NCBI GenBank assembly: GCA_032718475.1
Contig: JAUCBJ010002836.1
Coordinates: 1-28,799 of the forward strand
Length of the DNA: 28,799 bases
Source of the DNA: Nemertoderma westbladi
Lineage: Eukaryota > Xenacoelomorpha > Nemertodermatida > Nemertodermatidae
Reading direction: 5' to 3'
Position 1 is the first letter of the stretch; every line of letters starts with the position of its first letter. Below the pieces are notes generated by a model that saw nothing but the letters and a program-made list of their open reading frames with translations, made no database searches and was not told the DNA's origin. Shown piece after piece: positions 9,341 to 19,439 of the stretch. A program made the position numbers and the translations under genes.

Positions 9341-9996
9341 GGCATTACTATGGTATGTATAACCATTTTTCCAATATATTAATATGACATTTTCTTTATA
9401 TTTTCTGAACTCATATTATGATTTTTATTATTGATACGTGTTCTAGAACATTAGTAGATATGTTTTTTTTATGGTAGCTAGTGTTTTAGGTAGGTTTAGC
9501 TAGTAATTTCAACACTGGTTACGACATCCTACTTCCCTCCATAAATAGTTCGTAGTACATAGTTCTTATTACTATTTGTATAGAAAATGTTCCAGAACAT
9601 GTTAGCTATTCATTTATAAAAAATTATGTTCTAGAAAAAATATTTCTTGTTCTTGAACTTTTTTTAGAAAAAATATTGTTTCTATTTAAAACGCATGGAA
9701 TCGTTTTAAAACGTGCAAAACGTTAAAAATTACAATCAATAAAAAAATTTTCCAAAATTTTTTTATTGATTTTAAACACGTTTTAGAACGATTCCATGCG
9801 TTTTAAATAAAATCCCGATTTCTTTTTAAAATGTTCTAGAACAAAAAAATATTTGTTCTAGAACATAATTTTTTATAAATTAATATAAATAATTATAATA
9901 TTAAATATTAATAATTATTAAATTATTTTTATAAATTAATATATAAATGTAATTTACAAAATTTGAAAAAATGGTTATACATACCATAGTAATGCC
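9341..9996. mobile_element. Foldback/MITE-like element inserted in the LINE
   Basis: The ends are a perfect 30-bp inverted repeat: 9341-9370 begins GGCATTACTATGG and 9967-9996 is its exact complement. The interior is also strongly self-complementary. AAACGCATGGAATCG near 9690 pairs with CGATTCCATGCG near 9791, and several TTCTAGAACA sites pair across a centre near 9755. The whole 656 bases could form one long imperfect hairpin. There is no coding capacity. It separates the endonuclease and reverse transcriptase parts of the LINE. I could not see a clear target-site duplication, so the superfamily is not assigned. Confidence 0.88.
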
Positions 9997-12109
9997 CTCA
10001 GTAATAACAAGAACCCTAACAAATCTAGCTATTCAATCGAAAACTCAAAAGAAACCACCCGTCATGCCTATTAACCGCAGTACACACGAAAGGAACTCAA
10101 ATAATTGATGGAAGTGGTTAGTCAATAAAGTCGACCTGAAAACTATTTGGAATGCAATAGATTGGAATGGGTCTATTTGCTATAACTCTCAACTTATCTC
10201 AAATAAATACTCAGAAAGCCCTTCTAGTGAGCAATTCGCCGCTTATTTCAAGCAGCTGTTATCTTCTCAGGAACATGCACAATCTATCACAGATGTAATT
10301 AACAACGAAATAAAGTCAATAGAAATCTTTATTCCAATTCTAGACAGCGATCTGCTTTTTCAATCTGCTTAGCGAAATTTAAAGCTTCAAAATCGGCAGG
10401 AATAGATGGTCTACCTCCAGGAATCCTCAAATTATTAAGCGATGACTGGCTAATTGCAGTTACTTTGTGCTTTAACAATGTTTTCTCTGGTAAGGTCCCA
10501 TACCCCACAGATTGGTCAACTTCCCTGATGTTTACGATTTTTAAGAAAGGAATTAAGTCACTACCAGAGAATTATCGGGGAATTTCGGTCACTCCGGCCT
10601 TGTCTAAATTGTACGACTCTGTCCTTACTGAGCGTTTTAATTTATGGTCGAAACCGTCACAATATCAGGCAGGCGCACAGAAGGGACGAGGCTGTACTGA
10701 ACAGATATTGTGTGTTCGTTTGGCAATCGATATTGCCATCAAAACAAAGCGAGAGTTATTCATTGCCTTCATCGACTACGAGAAGGCCTATGACAAAGTT
10801 GACAGGATAGTCTTACTCAGGAGATTGAAACAGATGGGTTGTGGCAGAAGGTTTCTTATGGCTTTATCAGTATCAATGCAGGAGACTATAAATGTAATAG
10901 GCAACACAACGTTTGAGAGTACGGGTGGTGTAGGACAGGGTAAGCCTTCCAGCTGCCCACTATTTTGTACACACATAGACCCTACAATTACAAAAATGGA
11001 CCGTTTAGGAAAGGACAGTTGGCTAGAATCTCTTCATGGGACATTATTAATGGATGACACATGTGTATTGGCTACCTCCTGAGCAAAGTTAACTGATAAA
11101 CTTAATGAAATGGGAAGCGATGCGAAGGAAGCGATGAAATTGGAATGACTTTACATTCAAAAAAGTCGAAATTTCTGACCTCATCCACTCTCGATAGCGA
11201 CAGAATCCCCATCTTGATAGGGAACATCACAATCCCAATTGTATCCTAATATGTCTATTTGGGATCTTTAATATCAATTCACCCCATAGCGGTTCAAATT
11301 GATGACGAAATTAAGATGCGTATTGGTAACTGCCACAAATTCACTTCAGTCCTCGGCAAAAACTCTGACGCTCCATTTACCGTGAAGAAGTCAGTATGGC
11401 AGGCTGCTCTCCAATCTTCGCTATTATACGGATGCGAAACATGGTTATGTAATAACATCAGACCAATTGTTTCAGTGTTTTACAGAACGCTTAAAAACTA
11501 CTCTCAGTTCGATTAACAACACCAAATGATCTCGTCCTTATTGAAACTGGCACTGAACATGTCAAGAGTATTATTAAGAATCGACAGTTAAAGTTCCTGA
11601 GGTCATTGTCCTCACGGCCTGGATATAAAGACAGTTATCATAACTACATTATGAACGAAGCTACATCAGTAAACTCACCAATGGGAAAATACGCCAAAGA
11701 GCTATTAGATACGGGTCATGTCATGTCGGAACTCCAAGCTGCAAAAGATCGAACTCTTACAGCCATAACGACAAGGTGTGTGAAATATGTGACATACAAC
11801 CCAACTCAGAAACCCCATGAATTATACTCTGACCCTAATGTACCCGAGTGGGAGAGAATCTCATTTTCAAGGATCAGATTGAGTTCCCATCGGCTACCAA
11901 TGGAGATACTCCGATGGTCTCGGATTCCGAGAGAGAATCGTAAATGCTTATGTGGTTCTACCCAATCAGATCATCACATATTCTTTGTCTGCCCACTAAC
12001 CGAAAGTATTCGCTTGGATTTCGACTTTCCACCACCATTGTCATCCCTATCCAGAGTATTTGATAACCTCGGAACCCGATCCGCATCAATGTGCCATAAA
12101 ATTATTTAA
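9997..12109 (+). pseudogene. LINE reverse transcriptase and C-terminal region, multiply broken
   Basis: Motifs appear in order: GIDGLPPGILKLL (near 10400), FKKGIKSLPENYRGISVTP, QAGAQKGRGC, FIDYEKAYDKVDR (catalytic Asp), GVGQGKPSSCPLF and LLMDDTCVLATS (catalytic Asp pair, near 11050). Then come YVYLGSLIS, SSLLYGCETW and a C-terminal CLCGSTQSDHHIFFVCP Cys/His motif near 11950. Breaks include a frame change at the T-run near 10355, a TGA at 11080-11082, further stops or shifts around 11140 and 11250, and another frame change near 11515-11600. The catalytic residues are kept, but the copy cannot make a full protein. It belongs to a non-LTR clade with an LMDD-type centre and no RNase H that I can see; I do not assign the clade. 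Confidence 0.88.
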
Positions 12110-12626
12110 GTATTAGAGCCCGCACAAGTATAAATTAATAACAAGGAAGGGATTAAAATAACCGTAAATTAATAATAAATCAAATAATTAAGTATACATC
12201 TCATTAAGTATAGCCCATTTCACGAACACGAACAAAAACGAGCATTATGTACATATATTGCTTTTTTTTCAGCATTTTTGCATTACGAAGCGGCGTATAA
12301 TTGGACTTAATTTTAAGTGTGTATTGGTGGAGGGTATTATTGCATTTAACGTATGTAGCCAAAGTATCAATGTGTGTGTCTCTATTGGTGAAGGGTTTGA
12401 ATTACATGCAAGTTTCCATCTCAAAAATTATGTCAATAAACAACTAACTAACTACCTTGTTGCTATGTAAAAGCAATATTGCTAAGGGAGACAGGGGGGG
12501 AATTGGAGGCAAATCGCGTCTTGGTGAATTAATATCACGCCTCAATGTTAAATTCTAAATTCAGGAAAAGGAGCAGGTCACAGTGCCGCGTTATTTTAAC
12601 CAAAACAATAAACTAAACACAATATA
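12110..12626. other. No gene seen; probable LINE 3' tail and flank
   Basis: An AT-rich stretch after the LINE stop. The first part may be the LINE 3' untranslated region. The last part, ending in TA at 12625-12626, is the left flank of the next transposon. Joined across that transposon in the frame of the 14771 gene it contains a nearby TAA, so it does not visibly extend that gene. There is a short G run near 12494. Confidence 0.4.
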
Positions 12627-14676
12627 CAGTCGGGGTCTCAAAGTGCATCTGTTCTTTGAGATTTTCTCAAAGTTTTTCTAAAAGTGTCTAAAAGTCATTA
12701 CATTACTCCCAACGGCCGCTTTGAATTCTTGTAAACACTTTTAGTTGGGAATCTCAAAGTGATTTCCTGCTTTTAGGCACTTTGAAATCTTTGAATTCTT
12801 TGAGAAATGTAACTTTGAGTTAGGTTGCGGCACTTTGAATTCTTTGAGAAAATAAACACCGAGGTATTCCTGATTAACAGCTCGTGGTAAGTTAACAGAT
12901 GCAGAGGCATTCTCGGGGAACATTATCATGCGGGCAACAAAGTGATATTTGTGTGCTGGCCAGTTGTTGCCTAGAAGCTATTCCCATTAATTGATCATAT
13001 TGAGGTTCCTGAGGCCATTAAGGGTTTTCAGTCGCAAGTACAAATTTAATTTACGGCGCCCTAAAGTCTTTCTAAAAAACATTCTTAAAAATCAAATAAT
13101 ACATGAAACATAATTAGTGAAACAAGATTAATGCTTGACAAGATTGATTACTTTAATAACATAATACAATATCAGATTAACAATTAATATAAGAAAAACT
13201 GCACTGTAGTTTCTCTGTGTATACACAGTTTCATTATAATGACCTAAAGAAGCCCTGTTGGGAAAAAGCTTGTAATAGCATTTGTTATTCATTTCATTAG
13301 TCACCTCAGGTCAAACCGTACTACCTTAACTGATTAATTAATATGATAACTATGGTGACGAGAGCGCGAGAATTCCTTCTTAAAAACTAAGAAAGGCTTT
13401 CGACTTTCAAGTACGATAGAACGGCTACACTCTTGTGTTGTTTTAGCCTAATAGAGATATTAAAATATCCCCTGCCGCTGGCGTTTATATTTGAGCATAT
13501 TTTAAATGTTTGCCTCATATTCAATTGATGTTACCGCCTTCTGGCAAAGCGGCACCCAGTTTAAGCTATCAATCACAGCTAGCGAGTAGCGACCCACGGA
13601 CGGCGACATTCAAACAAACAGGTGCAGAGTCGGAAAGAACTGTCACAGGCTTTGCTTGGCTTGTGGTACCATTTGATTACATAATCGATTTTGGCAGACT
13701 GGGCGGTCGCTCTGACCTGCATTGCGCACCAACAATGCCTAAAACATCTATGGGAGCAGCCAATTAGTGAGCTCGAATCATTTCTACATATTCCTGCCTC
13801 TATCTTAATTCTTTACTTTGTATAACACAATTTACAGTGCGGCAAAGAATGGCTGGTTGACCATTGAAATGCATTGGTAAAGGAATTCGGCGTTCACGTG
13901 GACTAAACAAATTTAAACAGTACAGTTTTAGCACTATACATTAATAAAGATAGGACAACAGACAAACTGTCTATGACACAAATACCAACACATTCCGATA
14001 TCCCGCAATTACGGCGTCTCTAAAGAGTCCAAATATAAATTAATAAAATCCTCTATGAAACAATATCAATACGTACAAAAAAATACTGCAGTAATAAATA
14101 TTAGTTACTGCAGTAACATATATTTATTTCTGCAGCAACAAATATTTATTACTGCAGTATCAAATATTTATTACTGCAGCAACAAATATTTATTACTGCA
14201 GTAACAAATATTTATTACTGCAGTATAACAAATATTTATTACTGCAATAATCAATATTAATAATTTAATAAATAATTGAATAAAAATTTATACTGCAGTA
14301 ACAAATTATTTGTTACTGCAGAAAAAGACAATTTTCTATTACTGCAGTAAATAATTAAATTCTTACTTTCAGTAACAAATATTTATTTTACTGCAGTATT
14401 TTTTGGAGGCATTATTATTGTTTCATATTTATTATTTCATTATTGTTTTTATTGTTTCATAGAGGTTTTTATTACTTATATTTTACCCTTTAGTCAAAGT
14501 CAATATACACCATTCCATAGCCAGCTTCAGGCAGGACTTTATGAAATGACTGACAGTATTACTTTGAAATCTTTGAGGACACTTTGTCATTTTCTTGGAC
14601 CACTTTTAGAACTTTGAGACACTTTTAGATCTTTGAGAAAATCTCAAAGAACAGATGCACTTTGAGACCCCGACTG
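12627..14676. mobile_element. Non-autonomous TA-flanked (Tc1/mariner-type) element, about 2.05 kb
   Basis: The left end begins CAGTCGGGGTCTCAAAGTGC at 12627 and the right end is its reverse complement, finishing at 14676. The terminal match continues for about 46 bases with no mismatch that I can see. TA flanks both ends (12625-12626 and 14677-14678), as expected for a TA target duplication. CAGT ends plus TA duplication fit the Tc1/mariner superfamily. The subterminal regions carry many further CTTTGAGA and CACTTTTA motifs. No transposase frame is visible, so it must have moved in trans. A short open frame at 13510-13767 looks non-transposase and may be chance or captured sequence. Confidence 0.88.
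14084..14265. repeat. 22-bp tandem repeat (TTACTGCAGYAACAAATATTTA type)
   Basis: CTGCAG recurs at 14108, 14130, 14152, 14174, 14196 and 14218, exactly 22 bases apart, then after 24 bases in a degenerate copy. Scattered single copies continue to about 14395. The repeat lies inside the TA-flanked element. Copies are contiguous without spacers, so this is a minisatellite and not an array of spaced repeats. Confidence 0.9.
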
Positions 14677-14770
14677 TACTCTACCGTTACAAGCGTTTGT
14701 TGATAGCTTAATACGCGGCGACGCTAGCCCAACTACTACAGAGGACGATGGTCGTTATATCGAACCGCCA

Positions 14771-16615
14771 ATGTCCCAGGAGCAACTCACGCGTGAATTG
14801 GACTATAGAAAATTCACTGCTCGCTATACGCATCGTAATGGTACGTATATGGACTTCTTAACTACTTGCCATCCTATCGATTTACACGACACGGACGATG
14901 TAGACACCGAAAGGGAAATGGTTTTATTTAAATATCATACCCAGCGGAGTCGGAACGATAAACCGAGAATAGAACATGAGAATTCTATTCGAAACCGACT
15001 CGAAAGAGAAGACGTTGAAGAGCCGGATAAAAGCAGCGACTTCAACGATTATCTGGAATTCTTGAGAGAAACATATCTCAATATTGCCAGTCAACAGAAT
15101 CTAGAAAGTCGATATCCTCAAGGTATACATCATGACCCCATGATAGAACTCAAACGGCTCTATTTCACTATGATGTATCTTACCGCCAATCGACCGCTAC
15201 CTGTCGTCCCAGATAGCTTCAAACAGATGGAGGAATATTGTAAAACTGGAGAACGATCATCCGCGTTTCCCCTGCAGGACGTGCGTCTTTGGTATTACTG
15301 TGATGAATGCCCTAGACCCAACCAGCAAACGGAAAGACATAAACATCCGCGGAGACGTTGTGCTAAACACAGTTTTACTCGTTATACCTATGGGAGTTTC
15401 GAGCGAAACTTGTTCGATGTATCACCTACGCTCGCTCGACTCAAACGATCCTTTAATAAACCCATGATCAGAGTTCCGGAATACTCGGTCAGACCTCCTC
15501 ATTCCTTAGTGATACCTCAAACGCTTGATCCTAATAGTATAACGGATCCCCCTGAACTGTACTCACTATTTAAAGATCTTGTGTTACCCGAACAATTAAT
15601 CGGTGGCACTCCGGTAGTGGGCTCGCTAGATATTCGCCCTTCCTACCTAGCCGGATTGGGACGTGGGCATCTAATATTGCCGTTCAACCCGTACAATCGT
15701 CCCGGTTTAACCCCGATACAACCCGTCACTGAAGTTGAGGAGAGCGTTGTACGAAACGCATTAGACGCTATTCGGCAGAAGATCGGAAAAGGAACTTACG
15801 ATTGTTTAGAGAAACGCAAATTGCAGCAACAAGTCCAAGCGGTGAAGGAATTAGCTTTACCCCAGTTCGATCGAGAAATACAGAACCTCGAGGAAGACAT
15901 TGAACTTGGACGAACCTATTCTCTACAAGAGTTCCTAGACGAGCGTTTACAACGACAAGCGGAGGAAAATCAGCTCGAGGAGAAACATATAGAAATGGAT
16001 GAGAGAGAAGAAGCAGCTTTAGCCCAGCCAGAAGCTCAAATCCTTATGACTGATCTCTATTCTAAAACCATCATTCATCCTTCGATGGTTCCCCATTTCG
16101 GAGACAAACTCTTTGCCACGGCACAACCTCAACCGGTTGATATCAACCTAAGATCTCGAGATCTTATCGCTGACACTCCTATGTTGCAACGTCCGCCAAT
16201 CGAGGCCGCTCGTGTCGATGGTATACTCGTTGAACCTCCGGACAATAGAGCGGATCTTGTCCGTCGTATGGTACACGAGGTCAACATACGCGCTAGACCT
16301 TTACCGAACTCGTTTTATGGGATCAAAGATCACCCTTATTATGTCAATCTAACTCAATATTACATGGTAAAACCGGAAGATCCTACACATAGTCTAAGGT
16401 TTCTACCACTAATAAATCCTCTCGATCTCGTCGAACTCGAACAACTGCAGAAACATTTGGATCAGTTAGTGAAAGTAAACTCATTCCGAAAACCCTATAA
16501 TGTTTCCAGAATAGAGAAGGATGTAATACCTCCGTATAATCTCGATGGATTTATCAAAACTCGATTAGTCCACTGGAATCTCGACGTGTTATTCGAGGAG
16601 GAAAGAATACAATGA
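14771..16615 (+). CDS. Unknown protein, N-terminal section (614 aa) ending at an in-frame TGA
   Basis: I do not recognise this family. The ATG at 14771 is the first in a frame already open from 14666, and about 30 sense codons before it (after the transposon junction) look coding, so the true N-terminus may lie upstream or have been lost. Visible parts: a charged N-terminus; a Cys/His cluster C177-x2-C180 ... H190-x-H192 ... C197-x2-H200 that could bind zinc; a Pro-rich middle (residues 225-340); a Glu/Gln-rich probable coiled coil (about 342-420); and a hydrophobic-aromatic C-terminal part. No signal peptide or membrane segment stands out. The stop at 16613-16615 is a single TGA. The next section continues in the same frame with no other stop until 18115, which suggests one longer protein with a nonsense change, or readthrough. 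A TA-flanked transposon ends 94 bases upstream. Confidence 0.75.
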   Translation: MSQEQLTRELDYRKFTARYTHRNGTYMDFLTTCHPIDLHDTDDVDTEREMVLFKYHTQRSRNDKPRIEHENSIRNRLEREDVEEPDKSSDFNDYLEFLRETYLNIASQQNLESRYPQGIHHDPMIELKRLYFTMMYLTANRPLPVVPDSFKQMEEYCKTGERSSAFPLQDVRLWYYCDECPRPNQQTERHKHPRRRCAKHSFTRYTYGSFERNLFDVSPTLARLKRSFNKPMIRVPEYSVRPPHSLVIPQTLDPNSITDPPELYSLFKDLVLPEQLIGGTPVVGSLDIRPSYLAGLGRGHLILPFNPYNRPGLTPIQPVTEVEESVVRNALDAIRQKIGKGTYDCLEKRKLQQQVQAVKELALPQFDREIQNLEEDIELGRTYSLQEFLDERLQRQAEENQLEEKHIEMDEREEAALAQPEAQILMTDLYSKTIIHPSMVPHFGDKLFATAQPQPVDINLRSRDLIADTPMLQRPPIEAARVDGILVEPPDNRADLVRRMVHEVNIRARPLPNSFYGIKDHPYYVNLTQYYMVKPEDPTHSLRFLPLINPLDLVELEQLQKHLDQLVKVNSFRKPYNVSRIEKDVIPPYNLDGFIKTRLVHWNLDVLFEEERIQ

Positions 16616-18115
16616 TATGGAGATGTAGAAACATATACTATACAGTATTTGAAGTATAGAGATCTACCTAACGCTAGCAAATGCGCCACCTTGTGGCATC
16701 CAGTGGGAATGACCCTAGAAAACACCACTAAAGAGTGGAACGAAACTCTTAACGTTATCGAGATGTATGGAGTTTTCACTTACGATAACGAAGGTAGCGT
16801 TCCGGTTGGAGAACTGGGAACTACGCGTATGATACATATACGAGGACTAGCTGGTTCTACCCACGTATTTACTCGAGCGTGTTCCGACGTGATTGATTAT
16901 TCTTTTGAGACTCTCACCGAGATACAAAAGAAACTCCGACATGGACAATTCGAACTCGCGCAGCGTTGCGTCACTGACACCGAGCGCAAACCAGCCATGG
17001 GTATCGATGGATCGATGTTACCCCAGCCCGTGCTCAAGATGTTGTTTAACGAAAGAATCCTTAAAATACGCTCAGCTGTTTATGGAGATCTCCAAAATGA
17101 CTTTAGGAACATGGAGAATATCCCATATCCTTTCGTAGATACTCAGCTGATTGCTCCCTGGGCAGAAGGCCAAGGTTTCGTTCGCACTATGTATGCCAAT
17201 ACCCCCAGTGGTATCACTAAAGTACAACGAACCTCCGTCGGACATCTTGCCTTTCAAGAATACGGATGGAATTTCAAAGTCGGAAACTCTATCAACTATC
17301 AACAAATATATAGAGATCATTATTCTCGATTATACTTTGACGGACCATTGACCGCACCTTGCGTCGTGTATAGCTTCATGAGTGTTCCACTTCGTCCCTC
17401 CTTAGCTATATACACGATCTTTGAAAACGCCACACTTGCCGGTTGGCTAGCCGATGTGTGCAGTCGTACTATACGCGCCCATCCCTTAATACTTGGAACC
17501 AAACTCGCCAAGCTAGATGAACACAATAAATTCATCCGCTTCGAATGTTTCAGGCGCTTTCTGACTCCGTTCCGTAACGTTGATAGTCAGTTCAAGGACC
17601 GCGCTCTGACCAAGCTCAGCCTAAGAGACTCAGCTGCTGAGAAGTTAGACAGCTCTGGATTCGCCATTTTCAAGGATGTTTGTCTACAGAACTTACATTC
17701 TTCTGTTATACAAAGACCTCGAATCCCCATGGGTTATTCTATCGTGGAAGTTCAGACAGTGGGTTGGCTTGAGAAGACAGCCACACCTACCTCAGCTATG
17801 CAATTGGAAGACGAACCAATATGCTTAGAATCCGAGGAGATTCAGCCTACAGCGCCCCGGAGCAGCGAAAACGACTATGTCTTGGAATGGTATCAAGGTC
17901 CACAGTGTCTCACCGCATACGACTATCGGCATGCCAACTATGTTTCTCGAAAACGTTGCCGATTATGCGCATCGAGAGATCATCTCACCTCCATGGACTC
18001 AGACGTACCCTGCTCCTATTTCCATCATTCCATGAGCAACCGGCGATGGAGATCTATTGTGCGTATTGCAGACTCAATAACTTTACCAATTTATTTTCGA
18101 CCTCGATTAATTTAG
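16616..18115 (+). CDS. Unknown protein, middle section, same frame after the TGA
   Basis: Directly after the TGA the frame stays open for almost 500 codons. The first possible Met-like start (TTG) is at 16649, but the codons before it also look coding, so a separate start is not needed. The sequence is globular in appearance, with no membrane segments and no retroviral protease, reverse transcriptase or integrase motifs. Near its end is a Cys/His cluster: C437-x2-C440-x4-H445-x9-C455, counting from 16649. Similarity to a Cys-rich region then appears to move to another frame near 18020-18048, so the last 20-30 codons here, down to the TAG at 18113-18115, are probably out of frame. I found no canonical slippery heptamer there, so an indel is the simplest cause. 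Confidence 0.7.
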   Translation, partial: YGDVETYTIQYLKYRDLPNASKCATLWHPVGMTLENTTKEWNETLNVIEMYGVFTYDNEGSVPVGELGTTRMIHIRGLAGSTHVFTRACSDVIDYSFETLTEIQKKLRHGQFELAQRCVTDTERKPAMGIDGSMLPQPVLKMLFNERILKIRSAVYGDLQNDFRNMENIPYPFVDTQLIAPWAEGQGFVRTMYANTPSGITKVQRTSVGHLAFQEYGWNFKVGNSINYQQIYRDHYSRLYFDGPLTAPCVVYSFMSVPLRPSLAIYTIFENATLAGWLADVCSRTIRAHPLILGTKLAKLDEHNKFIRFECFRRFLTPFRNVDSQFKDRALTKLSLRDSAAEKLDSSGFAIFKDVCLQNLHSSVIQRPRIPMGYSIVEVQTVGWLEKTATPTSAMQLEDEPICLESEEIQPTAPRSSENDYVLEWYQGPQCLTAYDYRHANYVSRKRCRLCASRDHLTSMDSDVPCSYFHHSMSNRRWRSIVRIADSITLPIYFRPRLI

Positions 18116-18906
18116 ACCAATTTATGACTCAATGCCATCATTGTCAACTTAAAGGACATGCCAGTTTTGATTGCCCTTTTAACCGCGATCTTGAAAGCGT
18201 AGATGAAATGATTACCCTACGCTACATCCGAGCTTGGGAAGCGAATGCGGATTTACATTGTGAGTCACGCCATCGCTATTACCCTGGACGCGCCTACGAA
18301 GGAGTTTATGCGTTCCATCCTTATCTATTCGCGTCTGTTGAACAAAAATCACGCACACCGAGTTACAAACCAATGAAGCGTGTTGGTGAGTGTATTTCAA
18401 CCAAATTTGTTCGTAAATATCTCAGGAACATTAATCCTAACGATATTAATTCCTATAACTTGATCAACTTCACCCGTCAAGATCCGGAGTATGGCGATTT
18501 GTTCATCAACTCGCATCCAGAGTTACAGGAAGTGCATCGACGGCCCTACGAATATCGAGCCCGAGAACGCAAGTTGGAAAGAACCATTAAACCGAGGAAG
18601 TTTCTCACTACCCATGGTCCACCCACCGCTCTCGTTCAGACGACTCGTCAGGGACCAGTAAGAGCTGCTGTCCTGAAACGCGCTCTAAAGGCCGTTCGAC
18701 CTCGCTCCACTGAGGTTGATATCGATCAACCAGGTACCTCGACCGGCGGATACACCGACCGTAATCCTAAACCTTCCGATGCAATCGTATTGCACCCTTC
18801 ACCCAGGAGATATAGCCCTCCTAGTAAAGTGGCTCGCCCCAAAGAGAAAAGGACTCTTGCTAGCCTCAAAAAACTACGTAAACGCCGTCCGCGCAAGAAA
18901 GACTAA
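18046..18906 (+). CDS. Unknown protein, C-terminal section: CCHC zinc knuckle and basic tail
   Basis: This frame is offset from the preceding one and overlaps its last 70 bases. An ATG at 18046 in a good initiation context (GCGATGG) would give 286 residues. The frame is open further upstream to 17821, but that part is probably a shadow of the preceding section. Counting from 18046: C5-x2-C8, then CHHCQLKGHASFDC at residues 30-43, a perfect C-x2-C-x4-H-x4-C knuckle as in retroviral and retrotransposon Gag proteins. After it come a region rich in Tyr, Arg and Asn, then a Pro/Ser/Thr-rich linker, and a strongly basic end (KKLRKRRPRKKD) like a nuclear-localisation or nucleic-acid-binding tail. 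The stop is TAA at 18904-18906. It may be the third part of one broken gene or a separately started RNA- or DNA-binding protein. Confidence 0.72.
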   Translation: MEIYCAYCRLNNFTNLFSTSINLDQFMTQCHHCQLKGHASFDCPFNRDLESVDEMITLRYIRAWEANADLHCESRHRYYPGRAYEGVYAFHPYLFASVEQKSRTPSYKPMKRVGECISTKFVRKYLRNINPNDINSYNLINFTRQDPEYGDLFINSHPELQEVHRRPYEYRARERKLERTIKPRKFLTTHGPPTALVQTTRQGPVRAAVLKRALKAVRPRSTEVDIDQPGTSTGGYTDRNPKPSDAIVLHPSPRRYSPPSKVARPKEKRTLASLKKLRKRRPRKKD

Positions 18907-18984
18907 CTGTTTAGAGTATTTTTATATTTTAGAAACTGTGATTTTTTATATTTTATAGAATTAAATCCCATTTTCTGGGAGCAG

Positions 18985-19150
18985 TGTAAAGGCTTTTGCG
19001 GACATAACTAGTCATTTTCTCCGCAAAGTACTCTGTAGGTGTTTTAGCGGACATAAAAAGCCGTTTTTCTTACTGTATAGGTGTTTTAGTGGACATAAAA
19101 AGCCATTTTTCTGTATGTGTACTTTAGCGGACATAACAAGCCATTTTATG
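18985..19150. repeat. Short tandem repeat, four units of 38-49 bp
   Basis: GCGGACATAA or GTGGACATAA occurs at 18998, 19047, 19089 and 19127. Each is followed by a CATTTT or GTTTTT segment and preceded by TTTTAG or TTTTG. The array begins about 80 bases after the stop of the unknown gene and lies inside the right inverted arm. It may belong to its 3' untranslated region. Confidence 0.8.
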
Positions 19151-19439
19151 CCGCAATACGCCAAAATATTCTTAATACAGTGTGGCTTAGATGACGAAAT
19201 CTATCAGCTGATTTTGATGTCGATGTGGAGCTTTTTAACTCTCTTTGTTCAGCTCACTCGACCAATCAGAGCGATTTTCATTTTATTTGCACAGAAGCCT
19301 ACGGGAAATCGCGCAATGCATGACGGTTTTTGTTTACCTTTTCCTGAGCCCCAGAACATCGGCTTTGGAATTATTCTTAGTTTCAGACTTTAGCCAAACA
19401 TTCGACGGCTTTGATTATAGGAACGTATAACTGTTATCA
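19151..19439. other. No gene seen; promoter-like motifs
   Basis: Open frames here are short and have no recognisable content. ACCAATCAGA at 19261 is a good CCAAT-box match. It faces the right arm, which would fit a U3-type promoter if the arm is an LTR on the plus strand. This is inference only. Confidence 0.3.

Noticed and set aside
13510-13767. 85-codon plus-strand frame inside the TA-flanked element as a transposase remnant
   Set aside because: No DDE or helix-turn-helix motif is seen and the length is far too short; it may be chance or captured sequence.
14084-14265. Regular 22-bp repeat considered as a CRISPR array
   Set aside because: The copies are contiguous with no unique spacers, and the context is a eukaryotic transposon.
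17821-18115. Programmed -1 frameshifting between the two frames of the unknown gene
   Set aside because: I looked for an X-XXY-YYZ heptamer in phase near the switch and found none; an indel is simpler. Kept only as an open question.
19115-19430. Plus-strand frames of 92 and 61 codons between the tandem repeat and the right arm
   Set aside because: They overlap repeat sequence, have no recognisable domain, and lie in two frames over the same bases.
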